This document shows positions 52,901 to 61,835 of a stretch of DNA of 64,000 nucleotides, piece after piece. The position numbers were made by a program, and so were the translations under genes. A model generated the notes under the pieces. That model was not told the origin of the DNA, made no database searches, and saw only the letters and a program-made list of their open reading frames with translations. Source of the DNA: Chryseobacterium takakiae (GTDB lineage: Bacteria > Bacteroidota > Bacteroidia > Flavobacteriales > Weeksellaceae); contig NZ_FQVO01000004.1 in assembly GCF_900129385.1 (NCBI RefSeq), positions 1 through 64,000 of the forward strand, read 5' to 3'. How positions within the stretch are numbered: position 1 is the stretch's first letter; each line of letters starts with the position of its first letter.

Positions 52901-55854
52901 AGCATCTGTACATTTTTATCTTTCGGAATGTCTGCTGTGTACTCCACGATTCCGTTCCTAAATGGGCGGACTTCCGAAACTGTTTTTCCTGATCCGTCCT
53001 GGACAAAAATATTCAGTAAAGCATCAGGCACTGAAGAATAAACGGTAAACGCAGCCTTCTCGCCTCTGGCAAATTCTTTTTTAGGCTGTAAAACCGTAAG
53101 GAAGGTTTTCTGATGAAGTTTTAAGGATTTTTTATCCCAGACACTGAAATTCTGAATGGTTTTTATGGTGTCTTTTCCTTCAATATTGTAGAGCTCAAGT
53201 TTATAATCTCCGGCTTCCAGTTTTCCAAGATCAAGGGATTCTTCATTCCTTTTTACATCATTAACTATAACAGAAGCTGTTTTCCAGTTTTTCTTTTCAT
53301 CATTTTTGTCATACAGGTCATGCGGAAATTTGCTGATAAACTCTGCTTTTGAGTATTTCGGCAAATCCTGAACTTCAGATTTGAAATTATTCCTGAAAAT
53401 CCTGTCTGGTGCCTCCAGCCTTGATAATGTTACCTGATATGACTTTTTAAGGTTCTGTTCATTGTAATTTTTGGTTTCAACTTTCAGCTTTACGTTTTCG
53501 TCGGAAAAAATATTGTTAATTTCTTCTGCCTGGATGTAGTGAGAAACTGAAGCTACCTTCAATTGGGTATCCGCAGTCTGCGTTTCTCCGTTGATATCCG
53601 TAACGGAAGCATTGATTTCGTAATTATCAATCTGAATTCCTTCTATATTTTCATCTTTTTTAAGATCAAGTTTAATGATAAATTCTCCTTTCTCATTGGT
53701 TTTTGCCTCTCCTAAAACCGAATTCTCGTTATCATCATCCTGCGGATACCATGAAAAATACCTCCAGCGGATATTGCGTTTTTTTATTTCATACTGTACC
53801 GTTGTATTGCTTAAAGCAACTCCTGAAAACATCATGGCCTTCCCTTTCAGCTCGATGGCTTGTCCGTATTTATATTCGTCTTTTACAGGATCAAAGGTTA
53901 CTTCAAATTTTGGTCTTTTATATTCTTCAACGCTGAAATCTTTATACCCTTCATTAGTATCAGTCCTTAAATAAAAAACGCCGTTTAATTTGCCTTTAGG
54001 GAGCATAAAACTTCCGTGATAGGAACCGAATTCATTGGTCGTAAATGTTTGAGATGAAACTTCCTGACCGTTTGCATCCGTTAATGTGATCTTTTGCTGT
54101 AATCCCGCAATAACCGATTCAATTTCTTTGTTACTTTGTGTGTTGATTACTTTAAAATAAACGGTCTGTCCCGGCCTGTAGATTCCTCTGTCCGTAAAAA
54201 CCTGGGCTTTGCTGCGTTTCGTTTCTTTGTTCTGATCGATATTCTGAACTCTGCCTCCGTACACATCCATCAACTGAAAACTCTTTGTTTTCGGCTGCTG
54301 AATAAGGAACGTCCTGTAATACTCCTTATTGGTTGTCGCAGGAAATTTAAAACTTCCTTTATTGTCTGTTTTACCTTCTACTGTATTAAGATTTTTATTA
54401 GAAACAAATTCATAAAAAGTAAGATTTTCATTGGTAACAGGTTGCCCGTTTTCGCTGTTCACCAATTTTAATTCGTTTGATAAATGATCTCTGTCTGTCT
54501 TTGACTGGTAAATAATTCTGTTGTCCGAAACCAGAAAATAAAAATCTTTTTCAGCATCGGCATCTTTGTCGCTGATACCGTGAACAGTATATTCTGCAAG
54601 ATAAATTCCGGAAGGTAAAGGTTGTATTTCCAGAGATGTTTTGTGACTCCGGAAATCTTTAGGATCTTCAAGCTGATATGCCTCTTTTCTAGCAAGATTT
54701 TTTTTAACACTGCTGAATGTATTGGCATAAGGGTTTTTGGCATACTTTAAAAATGAGGTCAGATCTTCCTTTACTTCATAAATGTTGATGGAAAAAGACC
54801 TTACATTTTTATATTCTGCAACTAAATGAATCGGTTTATTGCTTTGGGTCTGTTGTTCATATTTAATATTCAGAAACGGATTTACAATCTGGTTTTCTAT
54901 ATTTTTAATATTCTCGATGAAAGGAGATTTCGGATATTGTTTTTTAGCCTGAGCAGCCATTTCCAGCGCTTCTTTTTCCTTTTTTTCAGAAATCAGCTGA
55001 TTCATTACATCTTCAATAATAAGGACTTTATAATCAGCTTCCCCCTCTGATTTCAGGAGACCCTGAAGCTGAGCCAGCCGGTCTTTGCACTGATTGAAAT
55101 TACAGTTTTGCTGCAACTTTTTGTGCATAAAATACAGTTTGGAATTGCCGGTATTCTGTGCAATTAATTCATCATAATTTGCATTAATTTTAATAAGGTT
55201 TTCTTCGAGTTCATTTTTGGTGAAAAAATCATTATTGGAAAGAAAATCGATCTTTTTGGCGGAATACCAGTCCCATAATGTAGGGAAATAGGAAATATAA
55301 TCGCTGTATGAAAAAGCCTTCTCATATTTTTTTAGCGAAATTTTTATCAATTTTTCTTTTTGCAGATCAAGAGTCTGATATTTTTTATTTAAATAATTTT
55401 TAAAATCCAGCCTGCTCCAGGTTTCTATCTGTGAAAGATCCTGCGAATTGATATTGGTACGCTCTCTTATCTGCCATGAATGTTCAATGTAATAATCAAG
55501 GAAAAAACCATTCAGCAAAACCTCAAATAAGATTTGATCATCACCTTTCAGCTGTTTTTCAACATCCGTAAGTTTTCTGAAGAACTGACTTGCCGTATCG
55601 TTTTTTTCATCATCCTGAGTACGGTTGATAATGCTGAATTCTGCCTTTAAAGATTGAATCAGCTGTACGATATTATTATCTCTCATCGCTTGTTTTTGTA
55701 GATCTGAAATAATGGGAAGATTCGATTTATAAGCTCCTTTCTGAGAATTTGCAGCTACTTTTTTCCACTGCTCATCATAATATTTCTGAGCAAAGACCGC
55801 TGAAAAATTCAGCAGGAGAAGCAAAAGCATAAAAATCTTGGAAAATCTTTTCAT
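49942..55854 (-). CDS. Large alpha-2-macroglobulin family protein without a thioester
   Basis: A 1970-residue exported protein (signal MKRFSKIFMLLLLLLNFSAVFAQ, no lipobox). An N-terminal ~320 residues of helices are followed by MG-type beta-sandwich domains, including an MG2 domain (about 560-650: KAQVFTDRGIYRPGQTVYFKV). A proline-rich linker (YTPPPPPPSAG, about 1130) precedes the A2M core domain (VRQNLNETAFFYPDLKTDSEGNVSF). A helical toroid follows (about 1430-1720) and a C-terminal receptor-domain-like part. Where thioester-containing members have GCxEQ, this protein reads LPSLKNDQ (about 1420-1426): the Cys is gone. It is thus unlikely to trap proteases covalently. No pbpC lies beside it, unlike the classical bacterial A2M pair. 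Confidence 0.9.
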   Translation of the reverse strand: MKRFSKIFMLLLLLLNFSAVFAQKYYDEQWKKVAANSQKGAYKSNLPIISDLQKQAMRDNNIVQLIQSLKAEFSIINRTQDDEKNDTASQFFRKLTDVEKQLKGDDQILFEVLLNGFFLDYYIEHSWQIRERTNINSQDLSQIETWSRLDFKNYLNKKYQTLDLQKEKLIKISLKKYEKAFSYSDYISYFPTLWDWYSAKKIDFLSNNDFFTKNELEENLIKINANYDELIAQNTGNSKLYFMHKKLQQNCNFNQCKDRLAQLQGLLKSEGEADYKVLIIEDVMNQLISEKKEKEALEMAAQAKKQYPKSPFIENIKNIENQIVNPFLNIKYEQQTQSNKPIHLVAEYKNVRSFSINIYEVKEDLTSFLKYAKNPYANTFSSVKKNLARKEAYQLEDPKDFRSHKTSLEIQPLPSGIYLAEYTVHGISDKDADAEKDFYFLVSDNRIIYQSKTDRDHLSNELKLVNSENGQPVTNENLTFYEFVSNKNLNTVEGKTDNKGSFKFPATTNKEYYRTFLIQQPKTKSFQLMDVYGGRVQNIDQNKETKRSKAQVFTDRGIYRPGQTVYFKVINTQSNKEIESVIAGLQQKITLTDANGQEVSSQTFTTNEFGSYHGSFMLPKGKLNGVFYLRTDTNEGYKDFSVEEYKRPKFEVTFDPVKDEYKYGQAIELKGKAMMFSGVALSNTTVQYEIKKRNIRWRYFSWYPQDDDNENSVLGEAKTNEKGEFIIKLDLKKDENIEGIQIDNYEINASVTDINGETQTADTQLKVASVSHYIQAEEINNIFSDENVKLKVETKNYNEQNLKKSYQVTLSRLEAPDRIFRNNFKSEVQDLPKYSKAEFISKFPHDLYDKNDEKKNWKTASVIVNDVKRNEESLDLGKLEAGDYKLELYNIEGKDTIKTIQNFSVWDKKSLKLHQKTFLTVLQPKKEFARGEKAAFTVYSSVPDALLNIFVQDGSGKTVSEVRPFRNGIVEYTADIPKDKNVQMLNLQFQVVAFNDVQTESVNLAIKNAEQPLRIETVTFRDKIQPNSKEKWSVKVSGNEKEKINAEVLANMYDMSLDQFVMHTFNWYSLYTPVSIVTSYDIRKYLKQQYYQKRQEYFQEKQVDIPAFNWFDESILWMSGDLVNVEGVKAAAYTPPPPPPSAGNIQMKLVSVRVDDKTTEILNSGRQLTEQEKKELTDIGYEGVLDKDDNPLENIPVRQNLNETAFFYPDLKTDSEGNVSFEFTSPEALTKWKLMFLAHTKDARAATLQKEVVTQKEFSVTPNYPRFLREGDELNLQSKLSNLTNKKLNGSASLQILDAFTNEDISSQFGLQSSAQNFDLNENGNSALTWKVKVPKNVSSIILKVVAKAGQFSDGEQKAVAVLPNRMLVTEAVPVFVKEGETKTFILDNLKNTTSTTVSNVSNTLELTTNPIWEIMFALPSLKNDQNNSADVIFNKWFADVLASEIFRANPKIKAVFEEYQNKGLLNSNLEKNQELKQLLLEETPWVLESNNEKEQMAKLTLLFDVNTMKNSINQDWDDLKKLQNPDGGFSWYPGYPSSYSTSLYILKNLGKINSWLKDHVSDYQNSGQNELMTKLVQYVDKEVAKYDTSASLKSNKENILNNWALEYLDARNYWEKQYPLKGKGETIKSLVKQKAKTAKITDFTFFGLHRTALLMNDFGLKEVSDKLMNYLKETSTDSKNQGVYWKQNLDDWGWFSSKVVNHAGALEAFNRLKPNDQKFIEDLKIWLITQKEVNSWGSSRGTAEVIFTILNSGKSWTSPESDKATIIWGGKELKPETQVTGYVKSAIKTDVLNKNLAEVTVTKPGPGIVQGGLFWQYYEDLDKIKSSENYLSITKELYRKIKTVNGEELQKITPETPLKVGDKVTVRMILNTDRAMEFIHIKDMRAAGFEPIDVLSGYQWKNNLGYYQSTKDASTNFYIQYMPKGKYVFEYDYVANASGTFSNGITTIQNYYAPQMNAHTKGSNVSISE

Positions 55855-55872
55855 ATATGTTATTTTTGATAA

Positions 55873-56628
55873 ATGAATTTTTTAAAAATACTGAAAAAAT
55901 CCGTTATAGACAGTCAATTATATGTTTCTTTAATGGGGACTCTTTTTGCAGTATTTTTCATGCTGGAGCAAAACACATTCCGTTATCCTACGGTTTTCCT
56001 GATTTTCATCACCTACTTCAGCGGTTATCTTTACACCAAATATCAGAAAACCAAACATTTTTTTAAAATTTTAGTACTAAATGCCGTTGCCGGAATTATC
56101 TGCTCACTTTTAATCATTCATAATCATAATGAAGTACGGTTGATAAAATGGTTCATCATCGTTATATTAGGTTTACTATACAACAGTTTTTTCCTGGATG
56201 TTTATATCCGTAAAATCCCTCTGCTGAAAGTTTTTTATGTGGGTATTGTGTGGGCATTGATGAACTGCTGGCTTACCCTTCCGGAATTTAATATCCCGAT
56301 CTTCCTGATCAGTTTTTTATTCATTACAGCGCTGGTTCTTCCCTTTGATATCCGGGATATGAAGGTAGATAAGGTAAAAACATTTCCTTCACTTATAGGC
56401 GTTCAGAACACCAAATACAGTGCTTATATTTTAATATTTTTAAGTATTATTATTGCTTCACAATATCTTACTTTCAATTATGCAGTTTCTTTTTTTCTTT
56501 CGGGTATTATTACGTTTGTTTTTATTTATTTCTCTGAGAACGAAAGAGATGATGTCTATTTTTCTTTCGGAGTGGAGACCTGCTCTGCACTTCCTTTTTT
56601 ATTTTCAGTAATAATGAAGTATTTTTGA
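55873..56628 (+). CDS. UbiA-superfamily-like membrane protein
   Basis: A 251-residue protein with about eight membrane segments. LPFDIRDMKVDKVKTFPSLIG matches the second Asp-rich motif of UbiA prenyltransferases (DxxDxxxD). The first motif (NxxxDxxxD) is not evident: the matching loop reads SGYLYTKYQKTKHFFK, without Asp. It may therefore be a divergent or inactive member, or act on another substrate. It starts 18 bases after the divergent A2M gene's start codon and ends 3 bases before recF, probably co-transcribed with recF. Confidence 0.75.
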   Translation: MNFLKILKKSVIDSQLYVSLMGTLFAVFFMLEQNTFRYPTVFLIFITYFSGYLYTKYQKTKHFFKILVLNAVAGIICSLLIIHNHNEVRLIKWFIIVILGLLYNSFFLDVYIRKIPLLKVFYVGIVWALMNCWLTLPEFNIPIFLISFLFITALVLPFDIRDMKVDKVKTFPSLIGVQNTKYSAYILIFLSIIIASQYLTFNYAVSFFLSGIITFVFIYFSENERDDVYFSFGVETCSALPFLFSVIMKYF

Positions 56629-56631
56629 AGA

Positions 56632-57711
56632 ATGATTATCAAGAAACTTTCGCTGTATAATTTTAAGAACCATTCTGAAAAAAAATTTGAGTTTTCACCG
56701 CAGATCAATTGTTTTGTGGGAAACAACGGTGTGGGAAAAACTAATATTCTGGATGCACTCCACTATCTTTCTGTAGGAAAAAGCTTTTTAGGAAATACTG
56801 ATCTCAATAACATCAGACACGAGGAAAATTTTTTCACCATCGATGCCGAAATCATGAATGAAGACAGTGAAGACGTCATTAAAATTTCACAACCGAAAGA
56901 AGCCAAAAAGATCATCAAAAAGAACGACAAAAGCTATGACCGGCTTGCGGATCATATCGGTTATCTGCCCAGTGTCATGATTTCACCTTACGATTCCAAC
57001 CTGATTTCAGATTCCGGAGAGAGCAGAAGGAGATTTCTGGATTCCATGATTTCACAGACTGATTCCGAATATCTGTTTGATCTCATCCAATACCAGAAAG
57101 CCATTCAGCAAAGAAATGCGTTGTTAAAATATTTCGCTAAAAACAGGATTTGGGATAAAGATTCCCTGGAAATCTATGATGATCCCATTACCAGAACCGG
57201 AACCAAGATTTTCATAAAACGCAGGGATTTTGTTGAAAAGCTCAATCCTATCGTTCAGAGTTTTTATCAGATTATTTCAGGAGGAATGGAACAGGTTTCG
57301 GTGATTTATGAATCCCATCTTTTGGAAAATTCGTTTGAAGATTTGTTAAAAGAAAGCCTGGAGCGTGACAGAATGCTTACCTATACTTCCAAAGGTATTC
57401 ATAAAGACGATCTTCTTTTTGAAATGGATTCAGTTTTAATCAAAAAAATCGGTTCTCAGGGACAGCAAAAATCTTTTCTTATTTCTTTAAAACTGGCACA
57501 GATGAGCCTCGTAAAAGAACTCACTAAAAAAACGCCGATTCTGCTGCTGGATGATATTTTTGATAAGCTTGATGACAACAGGGTTTCGCAGTTGATTGAG
57601 CTGGTAAACCAGGAAAATTTCGGACAGATTTTTATTACGGATACCCATCGGGAACGTACGGAAAATGTGGTGAAGAAAATTAATGAGGAAAGTATTATTT
57701 TCGAATTATAA
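56632..57711 (+). CDS. recF: DNA replication and repair protein RecF
   Basis: RecF is an SMC-like ATPase that loads RecA at single-strand gaps with RecO and RecR. The 359 residues contain the Walker A motif FVGNNGVGKTNILDAL, the RecF signature YLPSVMISPYDSNLISDSGESRRRFLD, the ABC signature region SQGQQKSFLISLKLAQ and Walker B ILLLDDIFDKLD. It starts 3 bases after the UbiA-like gene. A DciA-like gene starts 25 bases downstream. Confidence 0.97.
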   Translation: MIIKKLSLYNFKNHSEKKFEFSPQINCFVGNNGVGKTNILDALHYLSVGKSFLGNTDLNNIRHEENFFTIDAEIMNEDSEDVIKISQPKEAKKIIKKNDKSYDRLADHIGYLPSVMISPYDSNLISDSGESRRRFLDSMISQTDSEYLFDLIQYQKAIQQRNALLKYFAKNRIWDKDSLEIYDDPITRTGTKIFIKRRDFVEKLNPIVQSFYQIISGGMEQVSVIYESHLLENSFEDLLKESLERDRMLTYTSKGIHKDDLLFEMDSVLIKKIGSQGQQKSFLISLKLAQMSLVKELTKKTPILLLDDIFDKLDDNRVSQLIELVNQENFGQIFITDTHRERTENVVKKINEESIIFEL

Positions 57712-57736
57712 TTCGCTTGATTCAAGGAAATTTATC

Positions 57737-58033
57737 ATGAAAAAGAATAAAAAAAGAGAATATCAGTCATCCGAGCTTGTGAAGTCTTTTGCAAGAATCT
57801 ATGGTTTTGAAGATAAACTGATTGCTTTTGAAATTAAGGATTTCTTAGAGGAATATCTTGATGGAAGCCTTTTCCGGGAAATTAAAAGTGTAAATATTGA
57901 AGATAAAACAGTAATTATCAAAATCCACTCACCGCTATTGAAAAACGATTTTCAGATGCGTAAAAGCTTTTATCTGAAGAAATTCCAGGATAAGTTCGGT
58001 GCTGATAAATTTAATGATCTTCAGATTTCGTAG
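57737..58033 (+). CDS. DciA-like (DUF721) protein
   Basis: A 98-residue protein of the DUF721/DciA family, the ancestral loader of the replicative helicase DnaB in bacteria lacking DnaC/DnaI. The ATG at 57737 (MKKNKKREYQSSELVKSFARIYGF) is preferred over 57683, which lies inside recF. The KH-like fold region SVNIEDKTVIIKIHSPLLKNDFQMRK is clear. Pairing with recF on one transcript supports a replication/repair role. Its 3' end overlaps the converging recombinase-family gene by 23 bases. Confidence 0.82.
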   Translation: MKKNKKREYQSSELVKSFARIYGFEDKLIAFEIKDFLEEYLDGSLFREIKSVNIEDKTVIIKIHSPLLKNDFQMRKSFYLKKFQDKFGADKFNDLQIS

Positions 58034-60041
58034 CAATCCTGCTGTTCATAAGGTCGTCCGTTCTTTTATCAAGACCGGAGCGTAAAGGAATAAAAAACCT
58101 CAGCGGATTTTTCAGGAAATATTTGAAAATTCCTTTATAAATTTCACTTACCTGCCCGAAATTAAGCTTCCTTGATCGGAATGCCAGAAACATAGATAAA
58201 CTAAAGCTGACCGCAAAATTAAAAAAACCGATCAGGAAAACAGTAAATAGTGAGATGCAGAAGGTATAAGAATCTATGGTAAAATCTTTTCCATAGAGCC
58301 CCAGTGCAAAATTTCCCGCTGCGAAAGTAATATGCCTGATATCCAGGTCAAGTCCTAAAAACAATCCTACCGGAGCCGTTGCTCCCAGAAATACGCCGAA
58401 CCAGAAATTTGATACAATACCCGGCCAGTTTTTAGCATAATATTTTGATAAACCTTTTGCAAAGTTCTTTCCGAATACTCTTCTTATCGAAAGATTTTTC
58501 GCGATTCTCTCCGGTATCTGATAAAACACGGAATTGTTGCCGATGTTCCCTGAAATGATTCCTGAAATAAAAAGGTAAAATCCGGCAATACATGCATGCA
58601 GTACGGCTTTGGATTTAAAAGGATCAAGATCTTTCAGAAGCTTATCAGACCTTTCAACCGCGAGATTCTGTGAGAAAAAAACATCGAGGCCATAGATAAT
58701 AATTAATGCGATAGGGAAAGATAAAAGAACATTTCCTACAAAAGCAATAAACTGGCTTCGGAATAGTTTGGAAACCAGGTGGGCAAATTCTTTACTGTCC
58801 GTTTTAATATTTCCTTCTTCAGACAACACTTTCGTCATGGTAGCCGCCGTCATGGCCGGCTGTTTTGTAGCGAGCGTAAAGCCCATGAGATAAATCATCA
58901 CAAAACCCATCGCATAGTTCATGGAATACAGGAATGCGTGTGAAAAATCACTTCCCGGAACATATCCGTAAAGCATTTTCAATACACAGAGGGCTCCTAC
59001 AATAATTCCGCCGCCGCTGGCTTTGTAGAACATCGTCATATATTCTTTGCGGGTTGAGGTAATGTAGTGCGCACCTGTTTCAGCCGTATGATTGGTAATG
59101 AGATGCGAAATCAGCCTTGTGCTGTCATTAATGAGCTCTGAGATATTATTCCTGTGAGATTTATAGCTTAAAATATTAAAAACCAACTGCTTGGAATTGA
59201 TTAAAACATATTTCTCCTCATCAATTACCAAAAGCTGTATGGTTTCATAAATTCGTTGTACCTGCTGGCGGATCTTTAGCAAAGACTGGTTAATCTTTCC
59301 GGAAATTCCGTATTTCGATGAGTTTTTAAATGAAATATTTACAAATTCGAGACACTGTTCGATGTAAATTTTTATCTGCTTATACCTGCTGTCTTTAGAA
59401 TGCAGCTGCAATTCAGGATTTTTCTCAAACTCTGCCGCCAGCTCCTCAAGCTCATTCTGCAAAGCGAGAAAAGGGTTGTCAAAATTACGATATTGGGGAG
59501 CCATCCTTACTACTTCAACTTCCATTGCCGAACCTGTTACCCGCCATGAAAGAATATTCATAGAGAAAAGCAGCTCTTTTTTTACCTGTGGTTTTATGAT
59601 AAAATCCGATAATCCCAGTATTTTAAAGAGTTCATCAATCTCATTTTCCGGAAGATTCTGAAGAAATTCAAGATCTTTTTTCGGTGTGAAACTTACATTG
59701 TCGATCATGTACCAGATCGTCTGTTCATTCACGACCGGAGGGAGCACCTTATTAAGGATTCTTTTCTTAAGTTCAGGAATAAAAGCATTTTCAGAAAGAA
59801 TATTTGCTTCTGTTAAAGACAGATTAAAGGTTTTATCCCTGAAAATGTTATGAATATAGTTTTTGAAATTTTCTGCGATTGGCGTATTGTTTCTCAGAAA
59901 ATTGATAACATCTGTAAAATCCGCACTTTTAGTACTTTCCAGAAATTCCGAAAAGGGTTCAAGAGCAGTTGTCTCATTCTTAAAGGAAAAATATTTTTTA
60001 AGAACAGACTCGAAATTATTACCGGATTTAAAGAGTTTCAT
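58011..60041 (-). CDS. SpecificRecomb-family (Gcr-like) membrane protein
   Basis: A 676-residue protein of the family historically called site-specific recombinase (PF10136), though there is no sign of a nuclease. The first ~330 residues are soluble and helical; the rest has about seven membrane segments (SGGGIIVGALCVLKMLYGYVPG, GFVMIYLMGFTLATKQPAMTAATMTK, FWFGVFLGATAPVGLFLGLDLDIRHITFA). The conserved motif FTLATKQPAMTA is characteristic. Its real function is unknown; a transport or envelope role fits its topology better than recombination. It ends over the DUF721 stop region. Confidence 0.85.
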   Translation of the reverse strand: MKLFKSGNNFESVLKKYFSFKNETTALEPFSEFLESTKSADFTDVINFLRNNTPIAENFKNYIHNIFRDKTFNLSLTEANILSENAFIPELKKRILNKVLPPVVNEQTIWYMIDNVSFTPKKDLEFLQNLPENEIDELFKILGLSDFIIKPQVKKELLFSMNILSWRVTGSAMEVEVVRMAPQYRNFDNPFLALQNELEELAAEFEKNPELQLHSKDSRYKQIKIYIEQCLEFVNISFKNSSKYGISGKINQSLLKIRQQVQRIYETIQLLVIDEEKYVLINSKQLVFNILSYKSHRNNISELINDSTRLISHLITNHTAETGAHYITSTRKEYMTMFYKASGGGIIVGALCVLKMLYGYVPGSDFSHAFLYSMNYAMGFVMIYLMGFTLATKQPAMTAATMTKVLSEEGNIKTDSKEFAHLVSKLFRSQFIAFVGNVLLSFPIALIIIYGLDVFFSQNLAVERSDKLLKDLDPFKSKAVLHACIAGFYLFISGIISGNIGNNSVFYQIPERIAKNLSIRRVFGKNFAKGLSKYYAKNWPGIVSNFWFGVFLGATAPVGLFLGLDLDIRHITFAAGNFALGLYGKDFTIDSYTFCISLFTVFLIGFFNFAVSFSLSMFLAFRSRKLNFGQVSEIYKGIFKYFLKNPLRFFIPLRSGLDKRTDDLMNSRIATKSEDH

Positions 60042-60054
60042 TGGTGCAAAGATA

Positions 60055-60699
60055 CTATTTCAAACGCACATTCCTCATTTGTCTCATGATCCAATTGTGT
60101 TTCTTTCTTAAATAGGCTGAAGGATTTTTAGGATCATATTTTTTAGGATTGGGCAAAACAGCTGCTATCCAGGCCGCTTCGGATACCGTAAGGTCTTTTG
60201 AAGATTTCCCGAAATAGTATTGTGAAGCAGCCTCAACTCCGAAAACGCCCTGTCCCATTTCGATGGAATTAAGGTATCTTTCAAGGATAATGTCTTTGCT
60301 CCAGACTTTTTCGATAATAAAAGTATAAACAGCTTCAAGCCCCTTTCTAAACCAGCTTCTCCCCTGCCATAGAAATATATTTTTTGCGGTCTGCTGGGAA
60401 ATGGTACTTCCTCCCCTTATTTTTTTCCCTTTTTCATTGTGCTTCATTGCCTTTTCAATGGCAGTGTAATCGAAGCCGTTGTGAGAGAAAAATTTTTGGT
60501 CTTCGGAAGCAATAACCGCTTTTTTTACATTGTTTCCCATTTCTTCATAAGAAATGTAGTCCCGCTGCAGTTTTCCGTATTTCAATATTCCTCCTATCTG
60601 GGTAATGGTGATGGGAGGATTAAAAAATCTTCCCCAAACAATAAATACTACGTTCAGAATAAGGATGATAAATATGATGCGTTTGATTGTTTTCCACAT
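60055..60699 (-). CDS. mtgA: Monofunctional biosynthetic peptidoglycan glycosyltransferase
   Basis: A membrane-anchored GT51 enzyme that polymerises lipid II. The 214 residues hold one N-terminal membrane helix (IKRIIFIILILNVVFIVWG) and the GT51 motifs in order: ASEDQKFFSHNGFD (catalytic Glu), RGGSTISQQTAKN, RKGLEAVYTFIIEKVWSKDIILERYLN and AASQYYFGKSSKDLTVSEAAWIAAVLPNP. No transpeptidase domain. A TATTTTTG -7 box (60718-60725, -) is close upstream. It lies 13 bases before the SpecificRecomb gene, probably co-transcribed. Confidence 0.95.
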   Translation of the reverse strand: MWKTIKRIIFIILILNVVFIVWGRFFNPPITITQIGGILKYGKLQRDYISYEEMGNNVKKAVIASEDQKFFSHNGFDYTAIEKAMKHNEKGKKIRGGSTISQQTAKNIFLWQGRSWFRKGLEAVYTFIIEKVWSKDIILERYLNSIEMGQGVFGVEAASQYYFGKSSKDLTVSEAAWIAAVLPNPKKYDPKNPSAYLRKKHNWIMRQMRNVRLK

Positions 60700-60717
60700 A
60701 ATTTAAAAATGAAGAGT

Positions 60718-60725
60718 CAAAAATA
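60718..60725 (-). promoter_or_regulatory. mtgA promoter -7 box
   Basis: TATTTTTG on the - strand, 19 bases before the mtgA start codon. Confidence 0.35.
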
Positions 60726-60740
60726 AGCAAATAGTCTGAG

Positions 60741-61787
60741 TTATTGCAACTCTTTCATATAGGTAAGCTGATAATCCGGCAAAAGCTCAGGATGGAAAAT
60801 TTTAATATAATCTTTTAGGACAAGATCTGATCTTACCACGCCGCTTTCGAAAAAATCATTGGCTTTTGCTTTTTCTTTTCCGGTAATTACATATATTTTC
60901 CCATCATTAAAAACAGGTAATTTGCTGTAAACGGGATTCATCGTCAGCATTTCTTTTTTCGAAGGATGATTTCCTGCATTGATCCAGTACTGAACCTGAC
61001 CTGCTTTTGCAAAAACCTCTTCAAAACTCATGGTAACCGCTTTTTCTTCCGTATTATTTTTCAAAATATAATTGGCATTGGCATCTGAAATAAAATGTGC
61101 CAGTGATGTCTTTCCACCGGGAAGGTACCAGATGTCACCATACATTTCGTTTGCGAGAACTGTAGGTTTTTCTTTAGCTTTTGAAGCCAGCTGTTTTAAA
61201 TCCTTATAATTTTTAATAATTTCATCATATTTGGCAATTGCTTTGTCACTTTTCCCGAAAAGCTTCCCGAAAAGCTTGATATATGCCGTTTTCTCAAGCG
61301 GATTCTGCTCCAGGTATTCATCTAAGAAAATCACCTGTATCCCATTATCTTTTAGTAGTTTGTACGTATTATCGAAACTTGCGATATGATTGGTAAAAAT
61401 GGCATCCGGTTTTAAAGAAATGATTTTTTCCACGTCATATTTCTGCTCATTTCCTACGTTTTGTATTTTCCCGTCTTTCAATAATTTTTGAATATTTTCG
61501 GAATAGATATACTCCGGGCTTGCAGCGCCAACTATTAGATTTTCAGCACCGATTTCGGTGATGTATCCGGCCATACTAGCATTCAGCAGTATAATTTTTT
61601 TAAATGGGAGCTGGTTTTCTTTAAAAGTATAGCTAAAATTTCCCGACTGGATATTCAAAATTCCGTTTTCTTCGGTATACTGTACATGATTTGAAATTAA
61701 AACAGGTTCTGAAGCAGATTTTTTTTGTTCTCTTTTACAAGCCGTTAGCGTTAAAAAAGCGATTAATAGTAAAATTCTTGGTTTCAT
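60741..61787 (-). CDS. Periplasmic binding lipoprotein of a siderophore/cobalamin-type ABC importer
   Basis: A 348-residue class III substrate-binding protein (BtuF/FepB fold). The lipoprotein signal is MKPRILLLIAFLTLTAC (Cys 17). The N-terminal lobe holds KIILLNASMAGYITEIGAENLIVGA and KIISLKPDAIFTNH, the C-terminal lobe YGDIWYLPGGKTSLAHFISDANANYIL and the end GVVRSDLVLKDYIKIFHPELL. Ligands of this family are vitamin B12, haem or ferric siderophores; none can be chosen from the sequence. The permease and ATPase are not next to it. Confidence 0.88.
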   Translation of the reverse strand: MKPRILLLIAFLTLTACKREQKKSASEPVLISNHVQYTEENGILNIQSGNFSYTFKENQLPFKKIILLNASMAGYITEIGAENLIVGAASPEYIYSENIQKLLKDGKIQNVGNEQKYDVEKIISLKPDAIFTNHIASFDNTYKLLKDNGIQVIFLDEYLEQNPLEKTAYIKLFGKLFGKSDKAIAKYDEIIKNYKDLKQLASKAKEKPTVLANEMYGDIWYLPGGKTSLAHFISDANANYILKNNTEEKAVTMSFEEVFAKAGQVQYWINAGNHPSKKEMLTMNPVYSKLPVFNDGKIYVITGKEKAKANDFFESGVVRSDLVLKDYIKIFHPELLPDYQLTYMKELQ

Positions 61788-61811
61788 CTTTCAAAGAAAG
61801 CAAAAAAGTGT

Positions 61812-61819
61812 TATATTTG
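61812..61819 (+). promoter_or_regulatory. tRNA-Arg promoter -7 box
   Basis: TATATTTG on +, ending 16 bases before the mature tRNA 5' end. No clear -33 TTG at the right distance. Confidence 0.4.
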
Positions 61820-61835
61820 CAAACCATTAAACAAC

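Noticed and set aside
53675-53974. Several + strand frames of 70-200 codons inside the A2M gene, for example here and at 51194-51805
   Set aside because: They are antisense shadows of a long conserved gene, without signal, motif or promoter.
58011-60041. True site-specific recombinase
   Set aside because: The name is historical. The protein has many membrane segments and neither tyrosine- nor serine-recombinase motifs.
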